DNA of 64,000 nt, taken from the NCBI RefSeq assembly GCF_029531845.1, contig NZ_JAMBPV010000009.1, forward strand, positions 1-64,000, written 5' to 3'. The stretch's first letter is position 1; every line of letters begins with the position of its first letter. Below are positions 45,561 through 57,128 of this stretch, one piece after another. This DNA comes from Staphylococcus equorum. Its GTDB lineage: Bacteria; Bacillota; Bacilli; Staphylococcales; Staphylococcaceae. The translations under genes were made by a program, and so were the position numbers. Below the pieces are notes generated by a model that worked only from the letters and a program-made list of their open reading frames with translations, did not search any database and had not been told where the DNA came from.

Positions 45561-46877
45561 TTAAATAATTGGTTTACCTGTTTTAGTGCTTTCTTTAGCA
45601 GCCTTTTGTAATTGTTCAAAAAATTCTTTATTATTTTCTGTACGTTTTAATTTACGTACAAATCTTTCTGTAAAATCAATTGAATCAGTAAACATATTAC
45701 GTAATTGCCATAATGATTCTAAATCTTTTGGAGAAATAAGTAATTCCTCTTTACGCGTTGAACTGCGACCAATATCAATAGCTGGAAATACGCGACGTTC
45801 TGCTAATTTACGGTCCAGATGTAATTCCATGTTACCTGTACCTTTAAATTCTTCATAGATCATATCATCCATACGTGACCCAGTATCAACTAACGCTGTA
45901 GCTAATATCGTCATGCTTCCACCTGCTTCAATATTTCTAGCGGCCCCGAAAAATGCTTTTGGTTTGTGTAATGACGCTGGATCTAAACCACCAGACAATG
46001 TGCGTCCACTTGGTGGAACAACAAGGTTGTATGCACGGGCTAATCTTGTAATTGAATCCATTAATATAATGACATCTTTACCAACTTCAACAAGTCTTTT
46101 GGCACGTTCCAATAAAAGCTCTGCAACTTTAACATGGTGTTGTGGTGGCTCATCAAATGTAGAATGCACAACTTCAGCAGATTCAACAGAGCGTTCAATA
46201 TCTGTTACTTCTTCTGGGCGCTCTCCGACTAATAATACAAATAATTCTGCATCTGGTTTGTTGATAGCGATAGCGTTAGCAATCTCTTTTAATAAAGACG
46301 TTTTACCGGCTTTTGGCGGTGCAACAATAAGTCCACGTTGGCCCAAACCAATTGGCGTAATTAAATCCATAATTCGAGTCGAAATGTTTTGTTTCGTTGT
46401 TTCTAATACGATTCGCTCTTCAGGATATAATGGTGTTAACGCTTGAAAGTGAGGTCTTTTTTTGACTTCTTCTGCATTCTCATCATTTACAAAATCAACT
46501 TGTAGCAAACCATAATATTTTTCGTTATCCTTTGGTTTTCTTACTTTACCAGTAACTTTATCGCCGCGCTTAATTTCAAATCGACGTATTTGACTGGCAG
46601 AGATATAAATATCTTTTTCACCTTTAGAATAATTGACTGTTCTAAGGAAGCCATAACCATCTTGTTGGATGTCGTCTAACACACCCTCCATATAATAGTT
46701 ACCATCTTTTTCCATTTGCGCTTCCATAATTGCAAGAACAAGTTCTTTTTTATTAAGTTTACTATAATTTGTTAGTTTAAGAGATTTTGCTTTTTGAGTG
46801 AGATCTTTTGTAGTGTAATTTTTGTATAATTCGTGGAACGATTCATACTGAGGTGATGTTCGTACTTTATCAGGCAT
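45561..46877 (-). CDS. rho: Transcription termination factor Rho
   Basis: A 438-residue hexameric RNA-dependent ATPase. Parts in order are the N-terminal helical domain (about 12-50), the CSD-like primary RNA-binding domain ([20 protein letters not shown], about 58-77), and the ATPase with P-loop [12 protein letters not shown], Walker [17 protein letters not shown] and Q-loop [16 protein letters not shown]. The ribosome site (GGGTGC) is weak. Rho is non-essential in staphylococci and mainly suppresses antisense transcripts. Confidence 0.97.
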   Translation of the reverse strand: MPDKVRTSPQYESFHELYKNYTTKDLTQKAKSLKLTNYSKLNKKELVLAIMEAQMEKDGNYYMEGVLDDIQQDGYGFLRTVNYSKGEKDIYISASQIRRFEIKRGDKVTGKVRKPKDNEKYYGLLQVDFVNDENAEEVKKRPHFQALTPLYPEERIVLETTKQNISTRIMDLITPIGLGQRGLIVAPPKAGKTSLLKEIANAIAINKPDAELFVLLVGERPEEVTDIERSVESAEVVHSTFDEPPQHHVKVAELLLERAKRLVEVGKDVIILMDSITRLARAYNLVVPPSGRTLSGGLDPASLHKPKAFFGAARNIEAGGSMTILATALVDTGSRMDDMIYEEFKGTGNMELHLDRKLAERRVFPAIDIGRSSTRKEELLISPKDLESLWQLRNMFTDSIDFTERFVRKLKRTENNKEFFEQLQKAAKESTKTGKPII

Positions 46878-46992
46878 TATCTTGCACCCATTTCATAAAT
46901 AAGTTTTTAAATAACGCAGTGTACTACGCTACTTACTTTTATAACTATAGCAAATTTCTTATTTAATTACAAAATGTATTTCAGTTTTTATA

Positions 46993-47026
46993 AATTATAA
47001 AAGCAAGACAGTTAAACTGCCTTGCT
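46993..47026 (-). terminator. Terminator of the aldehyde dehydrogenase gene
   Basis: The stem AAGCAAGGCAGT / ACTGTCTTGCTT on the minus strand (one mismatch) is followed by TTTATAATTT, about 34 bases past the stop. Confidence 0.8.
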
Positions 47027-47059
47027 TCCTTTAAAATATTTAATTACTGCTAAATTTTA

Positions 47060-48487
47060 TTATTTATAATAGCCAGCAATAGACTTAACTTCTAGGAATT
47101 CTTCGATACCATAATCGCCCCATTCGCGTCCAATACCAGATTGTTTATAACCACCGAATGGTAAGTCTGATTTGCGACCAGCTTCATTTATTTCCACTGT
47201 ACCAGCTTCAATTGAACGTGCTACCTTGTGCAATGTGTCTTTATCATTACCATATACATAGCCAGCTAAACCATATTTAGTATCGTTGGCAATTTTAATT
47301 GCTTCGTCTAAGTCATTGTAAGTGATAATTGACATTACCGGACCAAAAATTTCTTCTTGCGCAATTGTCATACTATTATCAACATTATTAAATATTGTTG
47401 GACGTGCAAAGTAACCTTTTTCTACGCCTTCAGGTTTACCAGGTCCACCATAGAATAATTCTGCGCCTTCTTCAATACCTTTATCGATATAAGATTGTAC
47501 TTGGTCAAATTGTTTTTTACTTATGATTGGGCCAACTTGAGTGCCCTCTTCACGTGGGTCGCCGACTTTAACTTGGCTGAATTTTTCTTTTACAGCTGTT
47601 AAGAATTCTTCTTTTATACTTGCTGGTACTAATGTTCTTGTACCTGCTGTACAAACTTGACCAGTGTTGCTAACAACTTTGCCAGTTGCTGCACTTGCTG
47701 CGCCATCGATATCTGAATCATCTAAAATAATATATGGTGATTTACCACCTAATTCAAGCGATACTTTTTTGAAGTCTTCAGCTGCTTTTTTCATAATGCT
47801 TGAACCAGTTGGACCAGAGCCAGTGAATGACATCATTCTTACTTTTGGATGTTCACTCAATGGATTACCTACACCTTGTCCATCACCATTTACTAAGTTA
47901 AACACACCTTTTGGCACGCCTACTTTATCAAAAATCTCTGCCAAAATAATTGCTGCGAATGGTGTCTCTTCTGATGGTTTTAATACGACTGGGCTACCTG
48001 CTGCAAAAGCGGCAGATAATTTCAATGAAGTTTGGTTCGTTGGGAAGTTCCATGGTGTGATTAAGCCAGAAACACCGATTGCTTCTTTTACAACTAAATC
48101 ATCGCCACGACGTTCTTCAAATTCAAAATTATCCAATGCATCACGTGCTGCTTCAAAGTGATCTAGTCCCATTTGATAATGTACTTTTTCTGATACTGAT
48201 AAAGGCGCACCTAATTCGTCTGTAATTGCCTCTACAAGGTCATCTTTTCTATTTTTATATTCTTGTACTATTTTATCTAATAATGTTCTTCTTTCTTCTA
48301 TTGAGCTGTGTCTAAATTCAAGATACACATTTTCTGCAGCGTCTACTGCTTTATCAACATCTTCTTTATTACCTTTCGCAATTGTACCTGCTACTTCTTC
48401 TGTTGCTGGATTAATAACTTCTAATGTTTCTCCACTAGTGCTTTCAATCCATTCTCCGTTAATATATTGTTTAGTGAAATTTCTCAT
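47060..48487 (-). CDS. NAD(P)-dependent aldehyde dehydrogenase
   Basis: A 475-residue aldehyde dehydrogenase. The catalytic cysteine lies in [11 protein letters not shown] (about 278-288), the general base Glu in [11 protein letters not shown], the cofactor site in [15 protein letters not shown], and the Rossmann entry in [11 protein letters not shown] 48487 ([13 protein letters not shown]) has GGGAGTG upstream; the reading to 48553 is rejected. The aldehyde substrate is unknown. It lies downstream of the QsrR-like repressor but separated from it by a strong terminator. Confidence 0.9.
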   Translation of the reverse strand: MRNFTKQYINGEWIESTSGETLEVINPATEEVAGTIAKGNKEDVDKAVDAAENVYLEFRHSSIEERRTLLDKIVQEYKNRKDDLVEAITDELGAPLSVSEKVHYQMGLDHFEAARDALDNFEFEERRGDDLVVKEAIGVSGLITPWNFPTNQTSLKLSAAFAAGSPVVLKPSEETPFAAIILAEIFDKVGVPKGVFNLVNGDGQGVGNPLSEHPKVRMMSFTGSGPTGSSIMKKAAEDFKKVSLELGGKSPYIILDDSDIDGAASAATGKVVSNTGQVCTAGTRTLVPASIKEEFLTAVKEKFSQVKVGDPREEGTQVGPIISKKQFDQVQSYIDKGIEEGAELFYGGPGKPEGVEKGYFARPTIFNNVDNSMTIAQEEIFGPVMSIITYNDLDEAIKIANDTKYGLAGYVYGNDKDTLHKVARSIEAGTVEINEAGRKSDLPFGGYKQSGIGREWGDYGIEEFLEVKSIAGYYK

Positions 48488-48691
48488 CAATAATTCACTC
48501 CCTAATTTGTGTTGATAATTATATTTTAACCGAGATTCTATATTTTTAAACATTAATGCTCACACTATATGACGACAAACGTTGTTATTAAGCGTTTTCT
48601 AATCATTTTGTATTAATGATTAGACTTGAAAAATACTTGTACTTCACAATTTAGCAGCTGCATAATCGATGTTCAAAATTTCTAGGAGCTA

Positions 48692-48732
48692 AAAAAGAAG
48701 AAGTCTATGACATGTCATAGACTTCTTCTTTT
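48692..48732. terminator. Terminator of the HxlR-type regulator gene
   Basis: A nearly uninterrupted palindrome, AAAAGAAGAAGTCTATGACA then its complement, forms a ~20-bp stem with T tracts on both sides. It ends the qsrR-like gene upstream of the aldehyde dehydrogenase. Confidence 0.85.
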
Positions 48733-48780
48733 ATTTTGCTTAATTATAATATTTTAAATCTTCGTGCATAGACTTTGATA

Positions 48781-49104
48781 TTATTGATTTTCAAGTTCAA
48801 TAAAATCTTGCGCCCACTTTTCCATTGGTACTAATGCTGCCGCTAGTGCATCACCTTTATCTGTAAGTTGGTATAATATGTTCATCGGGCTCGTAGATAC
48901 TATTTTTTTCTCTACAAGACCCCATTCACTTAAGTCTGTTAATTTTATACTAAGTGCACGTGGTGTGATTGTTTTCAAATCACGTTTCATATCCGAAAAA
49001 TGAGCAGATTTTTCTGGACACCTAGACAAATAATTAATAATAAGGCCATTCCAACTTCTACCTACTATTTTAAAGGTCTCTTCAAGATAAGGGCAAACCT
49101 CCAT
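48781..49104 (-). CDS. qsrR: HxlR-family transcriptional regulator, QsrR-like
   Basis: A 107-residue winged-helix (DUF24/HxlR) regulator starting MEVCPYLEETFKIVGRSWNG. The N-terminal cysteine sits where S. aureus QsrR senses quinones and other electrophiles by alkylation; another cysteine is in LSRCPEKS. LKTITPRALSIKLTDLSEWG is the DNA-recognition part. GAGGT lies 7 bases before ATG 49104; two earlier in-frame starts (49110, 49113) are too close to it. The QsrR identity rests on recalled similarity and the shared neighbourhood, so it is likely but not certain. Confidence 0.75.
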   Translation of the reverse strand: MEVCPYLEETFKIVGRSWNGLIINYLSRCPEKSAHFSDMKRDLKTITPRALSIKLTDLSEWGLVEKKIVSTSPMNILYQLTDKGDALAAALVPMEKWAQDFIELENQ

Positions 49105-49191
49105 GGTCATCACCTCATATCGTTTTTATTCTATAATCTGAGTTACTAAAATATATTTCAAGTACCTAGTATATTAAGTATACCACATTTT

Positions 49192-50451
49192 CTAAATTTC
49201 TTCAGTCCAAATATCTGCACCTAATGATTCTAAAGTATTCACAATGTTTGTGTAGCCACGATAAATATGTTTCACGTTGTAAATAGTAGTAACACCTTCT
49301 GCTAATAAACCAGCAACAATAAGACATGCGCCTGCACGCAAGTCACTTGCATACACTTCTGCTCCTGTTAATTTAGATGGTTTAATAGTTGCTGTACCAT
49401 CATCTGCATTGATATTGGCACCCATATTTTTTAATTCATCAACGTGTCTAAAACGCGCTGGATATATTGTTTCAGTCACAAATGATACACCATCTGCCAT
49501 AAATAATAGCGGCGTAATAGGCTGTTGTAAGTCTGTAGCAAATCCAGGATAAACTAAAGTCTTAATGTCAACGCTTGAATAAGGCGTACTACGTTTAATT
49601 TTAGCGCTATCATCGCCTACTTGAATATCAACACCTAATTCTTTTAACTTTACAGTTAATGGTTCAACATGTGTAGGAATAATATTATTAATTTGAATTT
49701 CTTCGCCACAGGCTGCAGCTATACACATATATGTACCCGCTTCTATTCTATCTGGAATAACCTGATGATGGGAACCGTGAAGATGGTCTACACCATTAAT
49801 CTTAATGGTGCTTGTACCTGCGCCTTTAATATCAGCTCCTAGACCAATTAAATATGTTGCTACGTCTACAACTTCTGGTTCTTTAGCTGCGTTTTCAATG
49901 ACAGTATGGCCTTCAGCTCGAACAGCTGCAAGCATAATATTAATTGTAGCACCAACACTCACAATATCTAAAAATATATTTGCCCCAGTTAATTTGTCAG
50001 CTTCAATTTTCATAGAAGTCTCGCTAGATTCGTCAATCTTCGCACCTAAAGCTTTAAAACCTTTGATATGTTGATCAATTGGTCTTGGTCCTAATGGACA
50101 ACCTCCAGGCAAACCAATGACACATTTTTTAAATCTACCTAACATTGCACCCATCATATAATAAGAGGCACGTAAAGACTCGACTTTATTATTAGGTAAT
50201 GGTGCATTTTCAATGTCAGTAGGATCTATCTTTAATGTCATACCATCTAATTCTGTTTTAATATTTAAATCCCCTAATAAACTAACCAACGTTTCTACAT
50301 CAGAAATTTCTGGAAGACCTTCAATTGTTACTTTATCTTCAGCTAAGATTGCTGCAGGTATAATTGCTACTGCACTGTTTTTAGCACCGTGGATATCCAC
50401 TTCACCTTTAAGTGTTTGTCCACCTCTAATTTTTATCACTTCTTGAGCCAT
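49192..50451 (-). CDS. murA2: UDP-GlcNAc 1-carboxyvinyltransferase MurA2 (MurZ)
   Basis: A 419-residue paralogue of MurA1. The catalytic cysteine is Cys118 in [11 protein letters not shown]. It differs from MurA1 in having [11 protein letters not shown] instead of [11 protein letters not shown]. Low-GC Gram-positives often have both; the copy beside fba is the accessory MurA2/MurZ. It has its own promoter (TTGCAA-17-TATAAT). Confidence 0.94.
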   Translation of the reverse strand: MAQEVIKIRGGQTLKGEVDIHGAKNSAVAIIPAAILAEDKVTIEGLPEISDVETLVSLLGDLNIKTELDGMTLKIDPTDIENAPLPNNKVESLRASYYMMGAMLGRFKKCVIGLPGGCPLGPRPIDQHIKGFKALGAKIDESSETSMKIEADKLTGANIFLDIVSVGATINIMLAAVRAEGHTVIENAAKEPEVVDVATYLIGLGADIKGAGTSTIKINGVDHLHGSHHQVIPDRIEAGTYMCIAAACGEEIQINNIIPTHVEPLTVKLKELGVDIQVGDDSAKIKRSTPYSSVDIKTLVYPGFATDLQQPITPLLFMADGVSFVTETIYPARFRHVDELKNMGANINADDGTATIKPSKLTGAEVYASDLRAGACLIVAGLLAEGVTTIYNVKHIYRGYTNIVNTLESLGADIWTEEI

Positions 50452-50506
50452 TCGCTTGTTCTCCTTTGCCTTACAATCATTATTTCCGTTACATTATATT
50501 ATTTGC

Positions 50507-50535
50507 ATTATAAATTACTTTTTTCCAGTTTGCAA
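50507..50535 (-). promoter_or_regulatory. Promoter of murA2
   Basis: On the minus strand TTGCAA (50535-50530), a 17-base spacer and a perfect TATAAT (50512-50507) lie about 56 bases before the murA2 start. Confidence 0.72.
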
Positions 50536-50724
50536 AGTACATCGGTCTACTAAAACTTTTTTTAATTAAAATTAAGTGATGCATGTTACATATAAATTAT
50601 TTACTATAGTTTTTAATTCCCATTATTTTATGTTTTAAATCATAATTATATATATTTTGTTTGAGATTTATGTAAAAAGTTTGGATTTAACAATAACCTC
50701 TTTACCAAACGATAGCAATTATAA

Positions 50725-50770
50725 CATAAAAAAATGAAGCTAGGACATAAATACATGTCTCAGCCTCATT
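50725..50770 (-). terminator. Terminator of fba, repeat-type hairpin
   Basis: The stem AATGAGGCTGAGACAT / ATGTCCTAGCTTCATT (two mismatches) is followed by TTTTTTATG on the minus strand. The sequence resembles the AATGAGGCTGGGACAT hairpin that I recall as common between genes in staphylococci. Confidence 0.75.
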
Positions 50771-50924
50771 TGTTAAATTAGCAATAGCTGACTGAATTAA
50801 AAATGCGCTTATATTAAGCCTATTTCAACGCTAGTCATCTTCGCCAAAGTAAGTCAACGAAACAACGAAATCTCATAAAAAAATTAGATTTCAGTCCCGC
50901 TGACTTTTCATAATTTAGTTTAAA
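50771..50924. repeat. Putative staphylococcal intergenic repeat unit
   Basis: This 154-base non-coding stretch between fba and its hairpin contains an inverted pair GAAATCT / AGATTTC (50867-50893) and the motif CAGTCCCGCTGACT. From memory it looks like the intergenic units that accompany AATGAGGC-type hairpins in coagulase-negative species. No second copy is in the window, so repeat status is inferred. The remaining 50536-50724 is AT-rich without features. Confidence 0.4.
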
Positions 50925-51785
50925 TTATTTTGCTCGGTTAGATGTACCAAACTCTTTAATTTTACCAATAACTGTTGCTTTGATTGCTTCACGTGCTGGT
51001 CCTAAATATTTACGAGGATCATACACTTCTTGATCTTTGTCTAATGCGTCACGAACTGCTTTAGCAGAAGTTATTTGGTTTTCTGTGTTAACGTTAATTT
51101 TTGCTGTGCCGAAAGGAATAGCTTTTTGGATATCTTTAGTTGGGATACCAGTACCGCCATGTAATACTAATGGTAATCCTGTAGAAGCACCAATTTCTTC
51201 CATTTCTTTAAATCCTAATTTAGGTTCACCTTTATATGGTCCGTGTACTGAACCTAATGCTGGTGCTAATGTATCAATGCCTGTTCTTTCAACAAGTTCT
51301 TGACACTCTTTAGGATCTGCATAGATAACACCTTCAGCGATAATATCGTCTTCTTGTCCGCCTACAGTACCTAATTCAGCTTCAACTGATACGCCATGTT
51401 CATGTGCATATTCAACCACTTTTGAAGTGATTTCAACGTTGTCTTCAAATGAACCATGAGAAGCATCGATCATTACTGATGTAAATCCAGCATCAATCGC
51501 TTCTTTACATTTTTCAAAGCTTGAACCGTGGTCTAAGTGGATTGCTACAGGGACAGTGATTTCTTTGTCGTGCATTAACCCTTCAACCATTTTAACTACA
51601 GTGTAGAAACCACCCATATAGCGAGCAGCACCTTCAGATACACCTAAAATAACTGGAGCATTCTCTTCTTGTGAAGCTTCTAAGATAGCTTGTGTAAATT
51701 CTAAGTTATTTAAGTTGTATTGACCAACTGCGTAACCATTTTCTTTTGCGTCTATTAACATTTCTTTCATTGAAACTAAAGGCAT
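50925..51785 (-). CDS. fba: Fructose-bisphosphate aldolase, class II
   Basis: A 286-residue zinc aldolase cleaving fructose-1,6-bisphosphate in glycolysis and acting in reverse in gluconeogenesis. Zinc ligands and catalytic residues are visible in [13 protein letters not shown] (about 79-91), [13 protein letters not shown] and [13 protein letters not shown] 51785 (MPLVSMKEM) has AGGAGG upstream; the longer reading is rejected. A cre box and an extended -10 promoter lie upstream. Confidence 0.95.
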   Translation of the reverse strand: MPLVSMKEMLIDAKENGYAVGQYNLNNLEFTQAILEASQEENAPVILGVSEGAARYMGGFYTVVKMVEGLMHDKEITVPVAIHLDHGSSFEKCKEAIDAGFTSVMIDASHGSFEDNVEITSKVVEYAHEHGVSVEAELGTVGGQEDDIIAEGVIYADPKECQELVERTGIDTLAPALGSVHGPYKGEPKLGFKEMEEIGASTGLPLVLHGGTGIPTKDIQKAIPFGTAKINVNTENQITSAKAVRDALDKDQEVYDPRKYLGPAREAIKATVIGKIKEFGTSNRAK

Positions 51786-51829
51786 GAAAGTTCCTCCTTG
51801 GTGCTTTAAGCACATATTTTTACAATCTA

Positions 51830-51885
51830 ATTATATCAAAATTAGAAACCTTTTGCATTCTTCTAAACAATTGTAAGCGCTTTTA
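51830..51885 (-). promoter_or_regulatory. fba promoter with upstream cre (CcpA) box
   Basis: An extended -10 TGATATAAT (TATAAT at 51835-51830) with a weak -35 lies about 45 bases before the ATG. The 14-mer TGTAAGCGCTTTTA (51872-51885) is close to the CcpA cre consensus TGWAAGCGCTTWCA. Its centre is near -55 relative to the inferred start. Confidence 0.68.
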
Positions 51886-52103
51886 ATTGTTTTTTTCTTT
51901 TTAAAATCTTTAAAATAGCTGTTTTTCTCCTGATTATTGTAAATTTGTTATAGTATAAACCTTTTTTTACAGTAATTATAAAAATATAATTCTGAAATCG
52001 TTTAAAATAAATAACATAGACTATCTATCAATTTTCATTTTGAAACATTTATAAAAGCTTCAATTATTAATAGTGCACAATGCTATTTAACACTTAAATA
52101 ATA

Positions 52104-52157
52104 TAGAAAAGACGCATTGCTAGCTATAACCTTTAATTACTTAGCTAACATGCGTCA
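52104..52157 (-). terminator. Terminator of pyrG
   Basis: An imperfect stem GACGCATGTTAGCT / AGCTAGCAATGCGTC with a ~18-base loop on the minus strand is followed by TTTTCTATATT. The remaining bases up to the fba promoter (51886-52103) show no gene. Confidence 0.7.
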
Positions 52158-52167
52158 TTTTTATTTT

Positions 52168-53814
<1,647 letters not shown>

Positions 53815-53983
53815 TCAATACCGATATTGACATCGAATTTTTAAACTCAAATACTTAATTTTTTTGTGTAATAGCGTGTTTTACATATTATAATTATCAT
53901 TTATTATTTTCATATGTATAAATTGTTGCTCTATGCAACTACCAAATTTCAAAGAATTTATAAAAATTATTATAGTCATTTAA

Positions 53984-54025
53984 ATAAAAAAATCGCTCCC
54001 TCTCACATCGTTGTAAGGGGGAGCG
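53984..54025 (-). terminator. Leader attenuator terminator of pyrG
   Basis: On the minus strand CGCTCCCCCTTACAA pairs with TGTGAGAGGGAGCG (small internal mismatches), followed by ATTTTTTTATTT. It lies 38-80 bases into the pyrG leader. Its 5' arm contains the pyrimidine tract CTCCCCCTT, the part able to pair with extra Gs at the transcript start. Confidence 0.85.
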
Positions 54026-54062
54026 TATAATATTTATACACGTCGTCCTAATTAAAGGAGCC

Positions 54063-54098
54063 CGAATAAAATTTTATCATTTTCACGAGAAAAGTCAA
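54063..54098 (-). promoter_or_regulatory. pyrG promoter with GGGCTCC initial transcribed sequence
   Basis: On the minus strand TTGACT (54098-54093), a 16-base spacer and an extended -10 TGATAAAAT (TAAAAT at 54076-54071) put the start at the G of 54063. The transcript begins GGGCTCC, the sequence that supports CTP-dependent G addition in B. subtilis pyrG. Confidence 0.82.
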
Positions 54099-54113
54099 TT
54101 AAATCTCTAATAA

Positions 54114-54641
54114 TTATTTTTTAGTTTCTTCTTCGGTGTCTTCTTCATCATCTTCTTCATCGAAGTCTTCATCTTCTTCATCAATAACAATGCCTTCTTC
54201 TTCAACTTCGTCTTCTTTTGGATCTTCAGGATCATTCAAAGTTTCTTGATCATCAGTTACAGCTGGGATGTCATCATCGTCATCTGCTTCATCTTCACCA
54301 AGTAATTTCAAATTTTTATCTTCTTCTGCATCATCATCCAAAATATCGAATTTCTGAATCGTTGGCGCAATTTTTTCTTCAATATCGTCTACTGAATACC
54401 AATCACGTAATCCCCAAATATTTTCTCCAACGTTTAAAAAACGACCATCAGTATTTAAGTCTGTATAGAATTGTACAATTCTATTTTCTACTTCATGGTC
54501 TTCATAATGTCCAAGTGCTTTAAATTCATCGATGATATCGTATAAATTCATAGTACTATTTTTTTCATTCAATAGCGTATAGGCCATATCGATAAATGAT
54601 TTCTCATCAACCATTTCTTTTGTATAATCTTGAATTCTCAT
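54114..54641 (-). CDS. rpoE: RNA polymerase delta subunit
   Basis: A 175-residue auxiliary polymerase subunit of Firmicutes that promotes release and recycling of RNA polymerase. It has an N-terminal HARE-HTH domain (about 1-90, [20 protein letters not shown]) and a highly acidic disordered C-terminal tail (about 95-175, runs of Asp/Glu). It lies just upstream of pyrG, a conserved order. The pyrG promoter begins 16 bases after its stop. Confidence 0.96.
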   Translation of the reverse strand: MRIQDYTKEMVDEKSFIDMAYTLLNEKNSTMNLYDIIDEFKALGHYEDHEVENRIVQFYTDLNTDGRFLNVGENIWGLRDWYSVDDIEEKIAPTIQKFDILDDDAEEDKNLKLLGEDEADDDDDIPAVTDDQETLNDPEDPKEDEVEEEGIVIDEEDEDFDEEDDEEDTEEETKK

Positions 54642-54750
54642 TATTTATTCTTCCTTTCAAAGGCATTTATCCAAATCCGTACTAAGTTCATCTTAAGTAA
54701 TAATAACAAATGTAAATTATAAATGACAATTCGTGATTTCGCAATCTCTA

Positions 54751-55611
54751 TTAATAATTTATATGTTTTTCAAATACTTTAAAATCATCCGCAGACTCAA
54801 TTTCAACAAAATTACTATTGATACATAACGGCTTTAATTCATTATTCTCACCATATAACGTAATTGTCAATAGACTGACATCTTCAAAATATTTTCTAAT
54901 GTATGTTGAAAGTTGTCTCAAAGCACTTTCTGCAATGCCATGATGTCTTTCTGATTTATTAACTTCTACTGAAGAAATATTCATACGTTGCTCATGTTTT
55001 TCCACTGCTATAAACCCTACTTTGTTGCCATCTTTGTATAAATCAATAATATGAATGTTGAAAGGCACATCTTCTGTATTTGGCTTTAACTTCAATGACG
55101 ATACATGGTTTGAATCTAAATCTAAATAATATAATCTTTCTTTACCTAGTGGTCCTTCTTCTTTAGTTGCAGTATGCATGAAACCAGCACGTTCATAAAC
55201 ATTCCAAGCACTCTCATTTTCTGCATCAACTACTAAATACAAGTGGTTGAAATCTGGAAATAAAGATTGTACGTATTGCGGCAGATACATCATCATTTTA
55301 GTGCCATAACCATAACCTTGAAAATTTTGGTTAACAGATAAGGATCTAACATAAATCACTTGCTTTGGTGTGTCATAACCTTCATGTTGATAATATTGAT
55401 GTAAAACGAAAAAGCCTACAACTTCCCCTTCTTTATTCAAGGCAATGTTTGCAATTCGGTCTTTATCATGCAATGCATCTTCTAATACATCACTTGGCAA
55501 AGATGAATAAATTTGTTGGCGCTCATTCAATTTAAAATTATAAAGTGCATCTTTATATTTATCTTCATACACTTGAACTGTAATTCCTTCAAATTGTTTT
55601 TTAATAAACAT
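54751..55611 (-). CDS. GNAT-family N-acetyltransferase (double domain)
   Basis: A 286-residue protein with a GNAT domain at about 40-145 (VIYVRSLSVNQNFQGYGYGT is the acetyl-CoA site) and a second GNAT-like half at about 170-286 (SSVEVNKSERHHGIAESALR). The second half keeps an acetyl-CoA-like motif (RHHGIAESAL). The substrate is unknown. AGGGG precedes the ATG. The gene is probably monocistronic. Confidence 0.85.
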   Translation of the reverse strand: MFIKKQFEGITVQVYEDKYKDALYNFKLNERQQIYSSLPSDVLEDALHDKDRIANIALNKEGEVVGFFVLHQYYQHEGYDTPKQVIYVRSLSVNQNFQGYGYGTKMMMYLPQYVQSLFPDFNHLYLVVDAENESAWNVYERAGFMHTATKEEGPLGKERLYYLDLDSNHVSSLKLKPNTEDVPFNIHIIDLYKDGNKVGFIAVEKHEQRMNISSVEVNKSERHHGIAESALRQLSTYIRKYFEDVSLLTITLYGENNELKPLCINSNFVEIESADDFKVFEKHINY

Positions 55612-55688
55612 ATCTAATCCCCTATTTAAAACTTAGTAATTATTTATTAATACCACTTTCTAACTAATTATAACCTATATTAAACAGT

Positions 55689-56054
55689 TTAGTTTAAAAA
55701 GCAATTCATGAGCCAATTCACACCAAATTGGTCTTTAACTTGACCGTGCATAGCATTGAAAAATGTTTTTTCAAGCGGCATATGTGGGTCACCTGATTTA
55801 CTCAAAGCTTCATACACTTGTTGTTGTGCTTTTAAATCATCAAATGTCAAAATAATATTAGTATTATCATTACGCCATGCTTTTCCGTAAGTACTAGATA
55901 TGTGTAAAATCACCGTTTTGTTTACGTGCAATTCTACATGCAGTCGTCGACCATTCGTTTCGTTTAATATTTTTTCTTCTCCGCCAAATGCATTTTCATA
56001 AAAATTTACAGCTTCATCAATGTCTTCTACTTTAATAAACGGACTTAATTGCAA
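55689..56054 (-). CDS. VOC-superfamily (glyoxalase/PhnB-like) protein
   Basis: A 121-residue protein with paired beta-alpha-beta-beta-beta modules (FIKVEDIDEAVNFYENAFGG at the start; MHGQVKDQFGVNWLMNCF at the end), as in PhnB-like proteins. It lacks a clear full metal-ligand set, so enzymatic activity is uncertain. The start is TTG 56054, 11 bases after AGGAGG. It is divergent from coaW. Confidence 0.8.
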   Translation of the reverse strand: MQLSPFIKVEDIDEAVNFYENAFGGEEKILNETNGRRLHVELHVNKTVILHISSTYGKAWRNDNTNIILTFDDLKAQQQVYEALSKSGDPHMPLEKTFFNAMHGQVKDQFGVNWLMNCFLN

Positions 56055-56148
56055 CGTAAAAGAGCCCTCCTTTTAATTTCATATTTGATTTTCCCCTATT
56101 TTATTATAATATTAGTTATAATGTAAATTTATTTGGGGGGAAATAGAA

Positions 56149-56946
56149 ATGAAGATTGGCATTGATGCTGGTGGAACTCTAATTAAGATAGTTCAAGACA
56201 ATAACGGGGAACGTGTATACAAAACAAAATCAACCACTGAAATTGATGATGTTATCTCATGGTTAAATCAGCAAGATTGTGAAAGCATTAGTTTAACCGG
56301 CGGACAAGCTGCAGTAATACAAGAACACTTGACCTGTTCTTCGCGTATTTTTGTTGAATTTGATGCGGCTGCAAAAGGTTTAGAAATACTTTTAGTAGAA
56401 CAAGAGCATTTCTTAGATGATTACATCTTCACTAACGTCGGTACTGGCACTTCATTACACTTTTCAGACGGTAATCATCAACAACGTGTAGGCGGCGTTG
56501 GCGCCGGTGGCGGAATGATTCAAGGTCTTGGATATTTATTAACTGGCATTAAAGATTATAAACAATTAACTGATACAGCTCAAAATGGAAATAGAGAGAT
56601 TATTGACTTGAAAGTTAAACACATTTATAAAGATAGTGAACCACCCATCTCAGGTGACCTTACAGCAGCGAATTTTGGCCATGTCCTACATAATTTGGAC
56701 GCTGATTTTACAGATGCTGATAAATTAGCCTCAGTTATAGGTGTTGTCGGGGAAGTGATTACCACAATGTCTATAACTGTTGCTAGAGAAAATAATACTG
56801 AAAATGTGGCTTATATTGGCTCATCTTTTCACAACAACGACCTCTTGAAAAAAGTTGTTACAGATTACACAGTACTTCGTGGGTTTAAACCTTATTATAT
56901 TGAACATGGTGCATTCTCTGGTGCATTAGGTGCAATTCATTTATAA
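56149..56946 (+). CDS. coaW: Type II pantothenate kinase
   Basis: A 265-residue pantothenate kinase of the eukaryotic-like type II found in staphylococci, feedback-resistant to CoA in S. aureus. The phosphate-binding loop [15 protein letters not shown] is at the start, the catalytic Glu/Arg region [14 protein letters not shown] follows (about 64-79), and [11 protein letters not shown] and [15 protein letters not shown] are ATP-site motifs. GGGGGG lies before the ATG. It ends at a strong terminator. Confidence 0.95.
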   Translation: MKIGIDAGGTLIKIVQDNNGERVYKTKSTTEIDDVISWLNQQDCESISLTGGQAAVIQEHLTCSSRIFVEFDAAAKGLEILLVEQEHFLDDYIFTNVGTGTSLHFSDGNHQQRVGGVGAGGGMIQGLGYLLTGIKDYKQLTDTAQNGNREIIDLKVKHIYKDSEPPISGDLTAANFGHVLHNLDADFTDADKLASVIGVVGEVITTMSITVARENNTENVAYIGSSFHNNDLLKKVVTDYTVLRGFKPYYIEHGAFSGALGAIHL

Positions 56947-56957
56947 AGATAAACATG

Positions 56958-57000
56958 AAAAAAGCAGTTTTCTACGTTTTTCAGTAGAAAACTGCTTTTT
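56958..57000 (+). terminator. Terminator of coaW
   Basis: The stem AAAAGCAGTTTTCTAC / GTAGAAAACTGCTTTT (16 bp) with an 8-base loop starts about 12 bases after the coaW stop and ends in Ts. Confidence 0.92.
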
Positions 57001-57128
57001 ACTAGTAAGTTAAAATATTTATGTTTTCAATCCCTATCCATACTTTCAAAACAACGCATCATAATTAACCATTATTCAAATAATATAAAAAACAAAATAC
57101 TAGCGCATTGAAACGCATTTAGAAATAA

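Noticed and set aside
45913-46446. 177-codon open frame on the plus strand
   Set aside because: It lies wholly antisense within rho, has no ribosome site and no family resemblance; it is a shadow of rho codon usage.
47664-48161. 165-codon open frame on the plus strand
   Set aside because: Antisense within the aldehyde dehydrogenase gene; no start signals.
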